Positions 1-6,723 of a stretch of DNA of 11,678 bases are shown here, one piece after another (position 1 is the first letter of the stretch; each line of letters starts with the position of its first letter). The notes beneath the pieces were generated by a model that saw only the letters and a list, made by a program, of their open reading frames with translations, searched no databases and was not told the DNA's origin. A program made the translations under genes and the position numbers. Source of the stretch: Flavobacteriaceae bacterium UBA6231 (GTDB lineage Bacteria > Bacteroidota > Bacteroidia > Flavobacteriales > Flavobacteriaceae); the NCBI GenBank assembly GCA_002441545.1, contig DJWL01000072.1:1-11678 (forward strand), given 5' to 3'.

Positions 1-144
1 CCATTTGATATGGTTCATACTGAAAACTTCATGTTAATAGATAAGAAACGGCAAATAAGAGGGTTTTATGATGGTACCAATCCTGATGAAATAGATCGTT
101 TGCTCGAGGATATAAAAATTCTTAAAAAAGAACCTGTTAAATAG
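1..144 (+). CDS. SCO1/SenC family copper-binding protein, C-terminal fragment (5' end outside window)
   Basis: The frame is open from the left edge and ends at TAG 142-144, giving the last 47 residues. SCO1/SenC proteins are thioredoxin-fold, membrane-anchored periplasmic proteins that deliver copper to cytochrome c oxidase. What can be seen is the end of that fold: a short F-D-M-V-H-T stretch whose His (residue 6 of the visible part) matches the third copper ligand of the family, then a strand with FMLID, a G-F-Y-D-G turn and a C-terminal helix (EIDRLLEDIKIL). The CxxxC motif would lie upstream and is not visible, so copper binding cannot be confirmed. A gap of 72 bases containing a promoter-like element separates it from feoA, so it is probably not part of the feo operon. 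Another thioredoxin-fold family is possible but fits less well. Confidence 0.75.
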   Translation, partial: PFDMVHTENFMLIDKKRQIRGFYDGTNPDEIDRLLEDIKILKKEPVK

Positions 145-165
145 TTTTTTAAATACTATTTTTTT
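139..165 (+). terminator. weak AT-rich hairpin with T-run after the SCO1-like gene
   Basis: AAATAGT (139-145) is the exact reverse complement of ACTATTT (155-161), with a 9-base loop and a T-run at 159-165. The left arm includes the stop codon of the preceding gene. The stem has a single G:C pair, so it would be a weak intrinsic terminator and could arise by chance in such AT-rich DNA. Its position between a stop codon and the next promoter-like element supports the call. Confidence 0.3.
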
Positions 166-182
166 ACCCTAATTTTTTACGT

Positions 183-191
183 TACATTTGC
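183..191 (+). promoter_or_regulatory. Bacteroidota -7 promoter element for feoA-feoB
   Basis: TACATTTGC matches the Bacteroidota sigma factor -7 consensus TAnnTTTG exactly and lies 26 bases before the feoA start, leaving a short leader. No clear TTG-type -33 element is seen about 20 bases upstream, only a T-run near 159-165. No FUR-like or DtxR-like palindrome is evident around it, so the metal control of this operon cannot be read from the sequence. Confidence 0.5.
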
Positions 192-216
192 TTCTTTAAA
201 ATCAATCTAAATAAGC

Positions 217-441
217 TTGGAAAATACATTAGCCGATATAAAACGAGGAGAACGTTGTATAATTACAGACGTTTCTTCAATTCATATTCCTTTAAAACTT
301 CTAGAAATGGGATGTTTACCTGGAAATTATGTAGAATTAGTTCAGGTTGCTCCTTTTCATGATCCTATGTACTTAAATATTAACGGGACTCATCTGGCCA
401 TTAGAAAGGAAACTGCTATGCATATTTTAATTAAAAGGTAG
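217..441 (+). CDS. feoA: FeoA, small SH3-like accessory protein of ferrous iron transport
   Basis: A 74-residue protein of the usual FeoA size (about 75 aa). FeoA is a small cytoplasmic SH3-fold protein needed for FeoB-driven ferrous iron uptake, probably by direct contact with FeoB. It shows the family pattern: T-L-A-D-I-K-R-G near the N-terminus, L-L-E-M-G-C-L-P-G in the middle, and a C-terminal L-A-I-R-K-E-T-A-M-H-I strand and helix. The start is TTG at 217. An in-frame stop at 208-210 rules out a longer protein, and the next ATG (307) would remove the conserved first third, so TTG is the best choice. feoB begins 3 bases after the stop, which implies one transcript and probably coupled translation. 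Confidence 0.92.
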   Translation: MENTLADIKRGERCIITDVSSIHIPLKLLEMGCLPGNYVELVQVAPFHDPMYLNINGTHLAIRKETAMHILIKR

Positions 442-444
442 CCA

Positions 445-2544
445 ATGAGCAAACAAATCAATGTAGCTTTAATAGGAAATCCAAACACAGGAAAAACATC
501 TGTTTTTAATGCACTAACAGGGTTAAACCAAAAAGTTGGTAACTATCCAGGAATTACTGTTGAAAAAAAAGAAGGTGTTTGCAAATTACCTCGTGGTGTT
601 AAAGCTCATATTATTGATTTACCTGGCACTTACAGTTTAAACGCTTCATCACTTGATGAAAACGTAGTTATCGAATTACTTTTAAATAAAAATGATAAAG
701 ATTTCCCAGACTTAGCCGTAGTAGTTAGCGACGTTGAAAATTTAAAAAGAAATCTTTTACTATATACACAAATTAAAGATTTAGAAATCCCAACCATTCT
801 TGTTATTAATATGGCAGATAGAATGGCCTACAAAGGAATTTCTCTTGATTTAGAATACCTTGAAACACATCTTAAAACTAAAATTGCTTTAGTAAGCACC
901 AGAAAAAATCAAGGAATTGATAAATTGAAAAACTTAATTTCTAATTACAAAGATCTTTCTATAAGTCATTGTATCGATTTATCAGAAATTGATCCTGCTT
1001 ATTTTAAAAACTTACAAAGTGCGTTTCCAAATCAACTAATTTATAAACTTTGGCTTGTTATTACTCAAGATGTGAATTTTGGTAAAACTGATAGAAATGA
1101 AATTGATGCTGTTGCCAATTTCAAAACCAAATCAAAAAATGATTTAAAACGTTTACAGCAAAAAGAAACCATAAAACGCTATCAATTTATTAACGATGTT
1201 CTTAAAAAAGGCCAAACAATAGATGTTGCCAATGCCAAAGATTTAAGAATGAGATTAGATAGAGTCATTACCCATAAAATTTGGGGATATGCTATATTTT
1301 TTATAATCCTGTTAACCATTTTTCAGGCTATTTATGATTGGTCAAGCGTTCCTATGGATTTTATTGATACTACTTTTGCTGCTTTTAGTGAATGGACAAA
1401 AAATCAATTACCCAATGGTGCTTTCACAAACCTATTAACCGAAGGTATTATTCCTGGTCTTGGTGGTATTGTTATTTTTATACCTCAAATTGCTTTTTTA
1501 TTCTTATTTATTTCAGTCCTTGAAGAAAGTGGCTATATGAGTCGTGTTGTTTTTTTAATGGACAGACTTATGCGTCGATTTGGATTAAGTGGAAAGAGTA
1601 TTGTTCCTCTTATTTCAGGAACTGCTTGTGCTATCCCAGCCATTATGGCAACAAGAAATATTGAAAACTGGAAAGAACGTTTAATTACTATCTTGGTAAC
1701 ACCATTTATAACCTGTTCTGCACGTCTTCCTGTGTATTTAATTATTATTTCATTGGTAATACCCGAAGGTCGTTTTATTGGTCTTAGCTATCAAGCTTTA
1801 ACCTTAATGTTTTTATACCTTTTAGGTTTTGGTACCGCTGTTCTTTCGGCATATATATTAAACAAAGTATTAAAAATAAAGAGCAAAACATTTTTTGTAG
1901 TTGAAATGCCAAACTACAAATTACCATTATTAAAAAACGTAGCTCTTACCGTTTTAGAAAAAACAAAATCATTTGTGTTTGGTGCAGGTAAAATAATTTT
2001 GGCTATTTCTATTATCCTTTGGTTTTTGGCTTCATTTGGTCCAGGAGAAAATTTTAATAATGCTGAAGAAATTACCAAAAAAGCTTATTCAACAGAAAAT
2101 TTAACTTCAGAAGAGTTGCAACAAAAAATTGCTTCCCACAAATTAGAACATTCTTTCATTGGTATTATTGGACAAGCTATTGAACCAGCAATTAGCCCTT
2201 TAGGTTATGATTGGAAAATTGGTATTGCCATAATTAGTAGTTTTGCTGCTCGTGAAGTTTTTGTTGGAACCTTGGCAACTATTTATAGTGTAGGAAATGA
2301 TGATGAAGATACTATAAAAAATAGGATGGCTGGTGAAGTAAACCCTATTCTAGGAGGTCCTTTGTTTAATTTTGCATCAGGAATATCATTGCTTCTGTTT
2401 TATGCTTTTGCAATGCAATGCATGAGTACATTGGCAGTTGTTAAGCGCGAAACAAATACATGGAAATGGCCAGTATTACAATTGATAATTATGAGTGTAT
2501 TTGCTTACATAGTAGCGTTAATTGCGTTTCAACTTTTAAAATAA
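445..2544 (+). CDS. feoB: FeoB, full-length ferrous iron transporter (GTPase plus permease)
   Basis: A 699-aa inner-membrane Fe(II) transporter of normal length and single-chain architecture. The N-terminal G domain (about 1-160) has G1 GNPNTGKT (11-18), G3 DLPG (58-61), G4 NMAD (122-125) and a G5-like STRK (151-154). A helical spacer follows (about 170-270). The permease has two gate-like repeats. The first includes ESGYMSR (361-367), GTACAIPAIMATR with Cys395, and PFITCSARLPVY with Cys424. The second includes AAREVFVGTL (601-610) and Cys659. The hydrophilic stretch at about 535-575 between membrane segments is likely periplasmic. AAAAGG at 433-438, inside the end of feoA, could serve as a ribosome-binding site. 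It sits between feoA and the Cys-rich small protein, the standard Bacteroidota Feo arrangement. All expected motifs are intact. Confidence 0.95.
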   Translation: MSKQINVALIGNPNTGKTSVFNALTGLNQKVGNYPGITVEKKEGVCKLPRGVKAHIIDLPGTYSLNASSLDENVVIELLLNKNDKDFPDLAVVVSDVENLKRNLLLYTQIKDLEIPTILVINMADRMAYKGISLDLEYLETHLKTKIALVSTRKNQGIDKLKNLISNYKDLSISHCIDLSEIDPAYFKNLQSAFPNQLIYKLWLVITQDVNFGKTDRNEIDAVANFKTKSKNDLKRLQQKETIKRYQFINDVLKKGQTIDVANAKDLRMRLDRVITHKIWGYAIFFIILLTIFQAIYDWSSVPMDFIDTTFAAFSEWTKNQLPNGAFTNLLTEGIIPGLGGIVIFIPQIAFLFLFISVLEESGYMSRVVFLMDRLMRRFGLSGKSIVPLISGTACAIPAIMATRNIENWKERLITILVTPFITCSARLPVYLIIISLVIPEGRFIGLSYQALTLMFLYLLGFGTAVLSAYILNKVLKIKSKTFFVVEMPNYKLPLLKNVALTVLEKTKSFVFGAGKIILAISIILWFLASFGPGENFNNAEEITKKAYSTENLTSEELQQKIASHKLEHSFIGIIGQAIEPAISPLGYDWKIGIAIISSFAAREVFVGTLATIYSVGNDDEDTIKNRMAGEVNPILGGPLFNFASGISLLLFYAFAMQCMSTLAVVKRETNTWKWPVLQLIIMSVFAYIVALIAFQLLK

Positions 2545-2584
2545 ATCACATTAAGAAATTAATATAAAATTCGACAAAACTAAA

Positions 2585-2722
2585 ATGAACACTATTATTC
2601 AAAATATTTTAGTAGTTATTGCCATTATCTTAGCACTTGGTTTTTTTATTAAAAAATTATTTTTAAAAAATCAAAAATCAAAAAAAGAATGTGGTGGCGG
2701 TGATAATTGTGGCTGCCATTAA
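2585..2722 (+). CDS. FeoB-associated Cys-rich small membrane protein
   Basis: A 45-aa protein with ATG at 2585 and TAA at 2720-2722. Residues about 5-23 form one hydrophobic membrane segment. A Lys-rich stretch follows (24-35, pointing to a cytoplasmic C-terminus), then the tail ECGGGDNCGCH with Cys36, Cys42, Cys44 and a terminal His45. This is the pattern of the FeoB-associated Cys-rich membrane protein family found directly downstream of feoB. Its role is not established; metal or redox sensing next to FeoB, analogous to FeoC, has been suggested for such proteins. It starts 40 bases after the feoB stop and is probably co-transcribed. Its last four bases overlap the end of the convergent gene on the other strand. 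Confidence 0.85.
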   Translation: MNTIIQNILVVIAIILALGFFIKKLFLKNQKSKKECGGGDNCGCH

Positions 2723-3480
2723 TCAGTATTTACTTTCGCAATATTTATACTACATCCCACAGATAAATAATTCATCGTATGATTGATACCTGTGCCAAAA
2801 GAAAAATCCAACTGGAAATTATCATTAATTAAATAAGTGATACCTGAATCAAAATTAGCTTTGTAGCTTTCAAAATCAATAAGTTCTCCGTAAGGTTCTA
2901 CATAAAACCCAAAATGGTCTGTAATAGACATTCCTAAGGCCATCGAATATGTTAAATTACCTTTACCAACACCAAAATAGTCGTATCCAACATTATATCC
3001 TAAACCCATAGTATCACTTAATACATGAGAAATGGAAAGCTTGTTAATGGTGCTCCATTTATCATTTGTAAGATCTTTTGATCCAGTTGGGAGAATAGTA
3101 TGAGACAGAAATGCAATTTCGGTATTAACATGTTCCCTTTTAAATAGCTGAATTTTAGTTCCGATTTCTAAATCACTAATCCCACTAAAATTAACAGAAG
3201 AATTTTGATCTTTTAAACTTTCCAATTGACTCAATACTCGAAGTTCTATACCTCTCAATATACCATATCTAAATAGTGTGGTTGGCGATAAAAGTTGTCG
3301 TTCTGAACTATAATCATCCTCGGTAAAACCTAATAAAATACCCATTTCTATCTGCAAACTTCCTTTTTTTACTGTGGAAGAACTCTCTGTTTGGTCTGGT
3401 CTGTCGGTTATAATCGTTTGTGCATGAGTTGAGCCATTTGAAGCCATAAAAATTATAGCAATAATTTTAAATCTTAACAT
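2719..3480 (-). CDS. Outer-membrane beta-barrel protein, Phenol_MetA_deg-type 'transporter' family
   Basis: A 253-aa secreted protein. The N-terminus has a Sec signal peptide (hydrophobic segment about 5-13; likely cleavage after T-H-A20 before Gln21). The mature part opens with TDRPDQTESS and V-K-K-G-S-L-Q-I-E-M-G, a signature I associate with the Bacteroidota proteins usually labelled 'transporter' or MetA-pathway phenol-degradation-like (Pfam PF13557). The rest is alternating hydrophobic and polar beta strands with Gly-aromatic turns, consistent with a small barrel. No residue indicates a substrate, and the C-terminus lacks a terminal Phe. It is the last gene of the split-FeoB operon, 24 bases after the permease stop, which suggests but does not prove passage of the same metal across the outer membrane. 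No closer function can be assigned. Confidence 0.65.
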   Translation of the reverse strand: MLRFKIIAIIFMASNGSTHAQTIITDRPDQTESSSTVKKGSLQIEMGILLGFTEDDYSSERQLLSPTTLFRYGILRGIELRVLSQLESLKDQNSSVNFSGISDLEIGTKIQLFKREHVNTEIAFLSHTILPTGSKDLTNDKWSTINKLSISHVLSDTMGLGYNVGYDYFGVGKGNLTYSMALGMSITDHFGFYVEPYGELIDFESYKANFDSGITYLINDNFQLDFSFGTGINHTMNYLSVGCSINIAKVNTD

Positions 3481-3504
3481 AAAAATCTGCTTAAAAAATA
3501 GAAA

Positions 3505-4923
3505 TCAAAAAAATAGTCTCCAAAACTGAGCTACCAAAAAGGTTACCACAAACCCAAGTATGACTGGCATAACAGATGCAAAAATGGTCCATTTCAAACT
3601 TTTTGTTTCCTTATAAATAGTATAAATGGTAGTACTACATGGGTTGTGTAATAAGCTAAATAGCATTAAATTAATGGCAGTTAATAAAGTCCATCCTCCT
3701 GCTCTTAAAAGATCTCCAGTAGCATGCATTGAATCTAGCTCAAACATAACACCAGCTCCAGAACCACCAGCTATTCCTGTAACTAATACTGTTAACATTA
3801 AAATAGTTGGAATCACTATTTCATTAGCTGGAATAGCCACAACATAAGCCAATAAAATAACGCCATTTAACCCCAATAGAAACCCAAATCCATCAAGTGA
3901 GTGTATCGCCCATGCAGCCATACTTTCGTTACCAATATGGATGTTAGAGATAAGCCAAATAACAGCTCCAGCAGGAGCAGCAAACACAACAGCACGCCAT
4001 AACACAATTAATGTTCTATCAATTAATGAGGTATAAATAGTTTTCCAAAAACGTGGCGGTCTGTATGGTGGCAACTCTAAATTAAAGGTAGAAACTTCTC
4101 CTTTTAAAACTGTTTTTGATAAGGCCCAAGAGACAGTGAACATAAAAGCCATACCCAATACAGCTATTGCAATAACAGCTAACAAAGAGGCTAAACTTGA
4201 AAAAGAGTCTGTTACTACAGCACCAATAAAAATGGTAGCTATAAGTATTTGTGTAGGCCATCGCCCATTGCACAATGAAAAATTATTAGTGATAATGGCT
4301 ATTAAACGCTCTCTAGGGCTATCAATAATTCGAGTAGCAACCACTCCTGCAGCATTGCAGCCAAATCCCATACTCATTGTTAAAGCTTGTTTGCCATGTG
4401 CTCCTGACTTTTTAAATAAAGAATCCAAATTAAAAGCTACTCGTGGTAAATAACCAAAATCTTCCAGTAAAGTAAACATAGGAAAAAAGATAGCCATTGG
4501 AGGCAACATAACTGCTACAACCCATGCTATGGCTAAATAAACACCATCAATTAAAAAACCATCTAACCACCAAGGCATATTAATACTTTCGGCTCCACTT
4601 TTTAAAGCAGGGTGAATGGTGTCTAATAATAAATTGGCTAACATTGACGATGGATAATTTGCCCCAACAATAGTTAACCACAATACTGTTCCTAAAATTA
4701 AAAACATAATAGGAAAACCAAAGGCTTTACTAGTAACAATTTTATCTATTTTAGAATCCAAGCGAAAGTGCTTTTCTGAATCTTTAGTACGAACTGTACC
4801 CTTTACAATATTAGCGGCATCAGCATAAATACTTTCTGTTAGATTATCGTGGAAATCATCACCAATTTGCCAACGTAAATCGTTAGATAACTCAATTATA
4901 TTATCAATATTTTTTTTGTTCAT
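3505..4923 (-). CDS. feoB: FeoB membrane (permease) domain as a separate protein, split-FeoB system
   Basis: A 472-aa inner-membrane protein matching only the permease part of FeoB; no GTPase motif is present. Residues 1-60 are a soluble helical start like the FeoB spacer (A-D-A-A-N-I-V, then D-S-K-I-D-K-I-V). Membrane segments follow from about 66 to the end. The first gate repeat has LLEDFGYLPR (152-161), GFGCNAAGVVATR (186-198; Cys189) and LCNGRWPTQ (217-225; Cys218). The second has ANEIVIPTILM (366-376) and HNPCSTTIY (426-434; Cys429). CNGRWP in place of the TCSARLP of the first FeoB marks a distinct FeoB branch. The start lies 9 bases after the GTPase stop and in the same frame, so the pair equals one FeoB cut in its spacer by one TAG. 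Nothing conserved seems lost. The substrate could be Fe(II) or Mn(II). Confidence 0.88.
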   Translation of the reverse strand: MNKKNIDNIIELSNDLRWQIGDDFHDNLTESIYADAANIVKGTVRTKDSEKHFRLDSKIDKIVTSKAFGFPIMFLILGTVLWLTIVGANYPSSMLANLLLDTIHPALKSGAESINMPWWLDGFLIDGVYLAIAWVVAVMLPPMAIFFPMFTLLEDFGYLPRVAFNLDSLFKKSGAHGKQALTMSMGFGCNAAGVVATRIIDSPRERLIAIITNNFSLCNGRWPTQILIATIFIGAVVTDSFSSLASLLAVIAIAVLGMAFMFTVSWALSKTVLKGEVSTFNLELPPYRPPRFWKTIYTSLIDRTLIVLWRAVVFAAPAGAVIWLISNIHIGNESMAAWAIHSLDGFGFLLGLNGVILLAYVVAIPANEIVIPTILMLTVLVTGIAGGSGAGVMFELDSMHATGDLLRAGGWTLLTAINLMLFSLLHNPCSTTIYTIYKETKSLKWTIFASVMPVILGFVVTFLVAQFWRLFF

Positions 4924-4932
4924 TTTAAAAAA

Positions 4933-5697
4933 CTAAACGAATTCCCCAGATTTTAATGCATTAATAATATGTGCATCTCCTTCTAATAATCTAAACGCAA
5001 TCCATCTACTATTTGGAATACTAGGAAATTCTTTTTCAATTTTAGCAGTTAATGTTTTAACTGCCTTTTCTATGTTTTCGGGAACATTTTTTATTCTATG
5101 TGGTTTGCACACAATGGTTCCATTCGCAATTTCACTTATGGTTTGAATTAATTCTGGAATACCCTTGTTATATCTTGCACTTGTCGGCACCACTGGTATG
5201 CCCAAATCACGAGCAAGTGATCGTTCATCAATTGTTATGTTATTACGTTTGGCTTCATCCATTAAATTTAAACACAATACTGCCTTATCTGTAATTTCGA
5301 GTATTTGCAATACCAAATTTAAGTTCCTCTCTAGCCTATTTGCATCTGCAACAATAACCGTTACATTCGGTTTTCCAAAAAGAATAAAATCTCTGGCGGC
5401 TTCTTCGTCTTCAGAAGTTGAAAGCAATGAATAAGTTCCTGGTAAATCTACCAGTTTATATTTTTGTGTATTGTATTCAAATCCTCCTTCTGCTCTTGTT
5501 ACTGTTTTTCCTGGCCAATTTCCTGTATGCTGTCGTAATCCTGTCAGGGCATTAAAAACAGTACTTTTACCAGTATTTGGGTTACCTGCTAAAGCCACCA
5601 CAAAATCAAAATTTTCGGTATTTATCCCCAATTTTTTCAAACCCTCTGCATTAAAATAAGCACAGGTTTCGCATGCACTTTTTATTTTAGTTTCCAT
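4933..5697 (-). CDS. feoB: FeoB GTPase domain as a separate protein, split-FeoB system
   Basis: A 254-aa soluble protein corresponding to the FeoB G domain and part of its helical spacer, with no membrane segment. Motifs are intact: G1 GNPNTGKS (38-45), the NWPGKTV switch region (60-66), G3 DLPG (84-87), G4 NLMD (144-147) and G5 SAR (173-175). Residues 195-254 are spacer, including RWIAFRLLEGD (231-241), which in one-piece FeoB proteins lies just before the permease. An extra N-terminal leader of about 33 residues carries a CxxC pair (Cys9, Cys12), absent from the first FeoB. GTP binding here should gate the permease encoded next. A Shine-Dalgarno-like AGGA (5704-5707) lies 6 bases before the ATG, inside the end of the preceding gene; spacing to that gene is 2 bases. 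The TAG stop at 4935-4933 is in frame with the following ORF. Confidence 0.9.
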   Translation of the reverse strand: METKIKSACETCAYFNAEGLKKLGINTENFDFVVALAGNPNTGKSTVFNALTGLRQHTGNWPGKTVTRAEGGFEYNTQKYKLVDLPGTYSLLSTSEDEEAARDFILFGKPNVTVIVADANRLERNLNLVLQILEITDKAVLCLNLMDEAKRNNITIDERSLARDLGIPVVPTSARYNKGIPELIQTISEIANGTIVCKPHRIKNVPENIEKAVKTLTAKIEKEFPSIPNSRWIAFRLLEGDAHIINALKSGEFV

Positions 5698-5699
5698 AA

Positions 5700-6722
5700 T
5701 TATTCCTTTTTAATAAGAATCTTTGCCGCTTGATCTTTTCGTAACGCAATCGATGTTCCTTTAATCAAGTAAGCATTTGGTTCTCCCAAAGGATTCTTGA
5801 GATCAATGCTTATATCGGCACCTTTTACAAATCCCAAATCCAACAACCGTCTTCTACTTTCGCCTCTACTCTCTTTTGAAATCCCAATTATTTTAGCGTT
5901 TTCATGTTCTTTTAAATTTGATAATCTTGCAATGTTATCTTCCAAAACAACTTCCTTTTCAATTGGGGCTACTGTTAAATTAGCGGCTACTATTGGAGCC
6001 AGTTTAAACTCTTCACCTTCAGAGAGAAATACAATTCTTGTTGGGTTATTTTCGGTTACTCTAATAAGTGAACCAATATGTATGTTTTCGGCTAAAATCT
6101 GCTTATAAATCACTTCTGGTTCATCTTCAATATGAGTAATTCTGCCTACTGTATTTACAGGCAATAAAGGCAATTCCACACCATTAACATTAGCCATTTT
6201 TCCTGTTTTGGTTGGAATAGGATCTCCATGTGGATCAAATTTTGGATGTCCTAAATGTGCTGACAATCTCTCAGTTTCATCATAACTTAATTGGTGTTCC
6301 ATAAGTTCGGCTCTATCATGCCATTCTGTTTTACTAAACCCAGTTTTATCTGCTAAATATCTTTCCCAAAGTCTGTGAACCCTAACTATCTTTAATGCAT
6401 ATTCTCGACCCTTTTCAGTTAGTTTTAATATATCTGACTCAAAATAAATTAAATCATTAATAGTCATTTTTTTTATAGCTTCAACTATTCTAGAGTTATT
6501 AAAATCTAATACCTGAACTAAGGTTTTCATATCTACTCTGTTGCCAGAGTTTTCAAAGTGATATAATTGTTTGAGAATGTCTTCAATAATGATTTTTTCA
6601 TTACTCTTAAAGTTTTTTTTGACAATCCAGAACCATCCTTTTACAGGTCTAAATAATACAAAAAGAAATCCCGTTATTACAAAAAATAGAATAAGTGCTG
6701 TTATGGGATTGTAGTTATTCAT
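5700..6722 (-). CDS. Membrane-anchored DtxR/MntR-like protein fused to two FeoA-like domains
   Basis: A 340-aa protein with unusual domain order. Residues about 8-24 are one membrane segment, with positive charges after it (R25, K28, K35, K36) implying a cytoplasmic C-terminal part. A winged-helix region (about 43-112) follows, then a DtxR-type metal-binding and dimerisation domain (113-172) with H116-RLWE120, WHDRAELMEH (134-143) and the DPHGDPIP signature (163-170). Two SH3-like FeoA domains come last (about 188-254 and 264-338); the second is a good FeoA match (R-R-R-L-L-D-L-G-F-V-K-G, then I-A-L-R-K-D-Q-A-A-K-I-L). The operon has no separate feoA, so this protein probably supplies that function to the split FeoB. 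I infer a metal-sensing partner of the transporter rather than a classical repressor. It starts one base after the upstream regulator's stop (TAACATG). Confidence 0.82.
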   Translation of the reverse strand: MNNYNPITALILFFVITGFLFVLFRPVKGWFWIVKKNFKSNEKIIIEDILKQLYHFENSGNRVDMKTLVQVLDFNNSRIVEAIKKMTINDLIYFESDILKLTEKGREYALKIVRVHRLWERYLADKTGFSKTEWHDRAELMEHQLSYDETERLSAHLGHPKFDPHGDPIPTKTGKMANVNGVELPLLPVNTVGRITHIEDEPEVIYKQILAENIHIGSLIRVTENNPTRIVFLSEGEEFKLAPIVAANLTVAPIEKEVVLEDNIARLSNLKEHENAKIIGISKESRGESRRRLLDLGFVKGADISIDLKNPLGEPNAYLIKGTSIALRKDQAAKILIKKE

Positions 6723-6723
6723 G

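Noticed and set aside
145..216. Riboswitch or operator upstream of feoA
   Set aside because: The leader after the likely -7 element is only about 20 bases and no extended palindrome or structured aptamer pattern is visible. AAGCTT over the start codon is a chance 6-mer.
2719..3480. Phenol-degradation enzyme or pathway gene
   Set aside because: The Pfam family name is historical. The sequence is a signal-peptide-bearing beta-rich protein with no catalytic motif, and its neighbours are metal transport genes.
4136..4453. 105-aa plus-strand ORF opposite the FeoB permease gene
   Set aside because: It lies wholly antisense to clear FeoB membrane sequence, has no recognisable motif, and its composition is what the complement of a permease gene gives. 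The same applies to the antisense ORFs at 3626-3847, 5165-5434, 5797-6108, 6695-7009, 10167-10382 and 10750-10938.
4921..4935. Frameshift or slippery-site fusion of the two FeoB halves (the T-run just before the permease ATG)
   Set aside because: The two ORFs are already in the same frame and the T-run lies after the stop codon, so a -1 or +1 shift there would not join them. Only readthrough or reinitiation is relevant.
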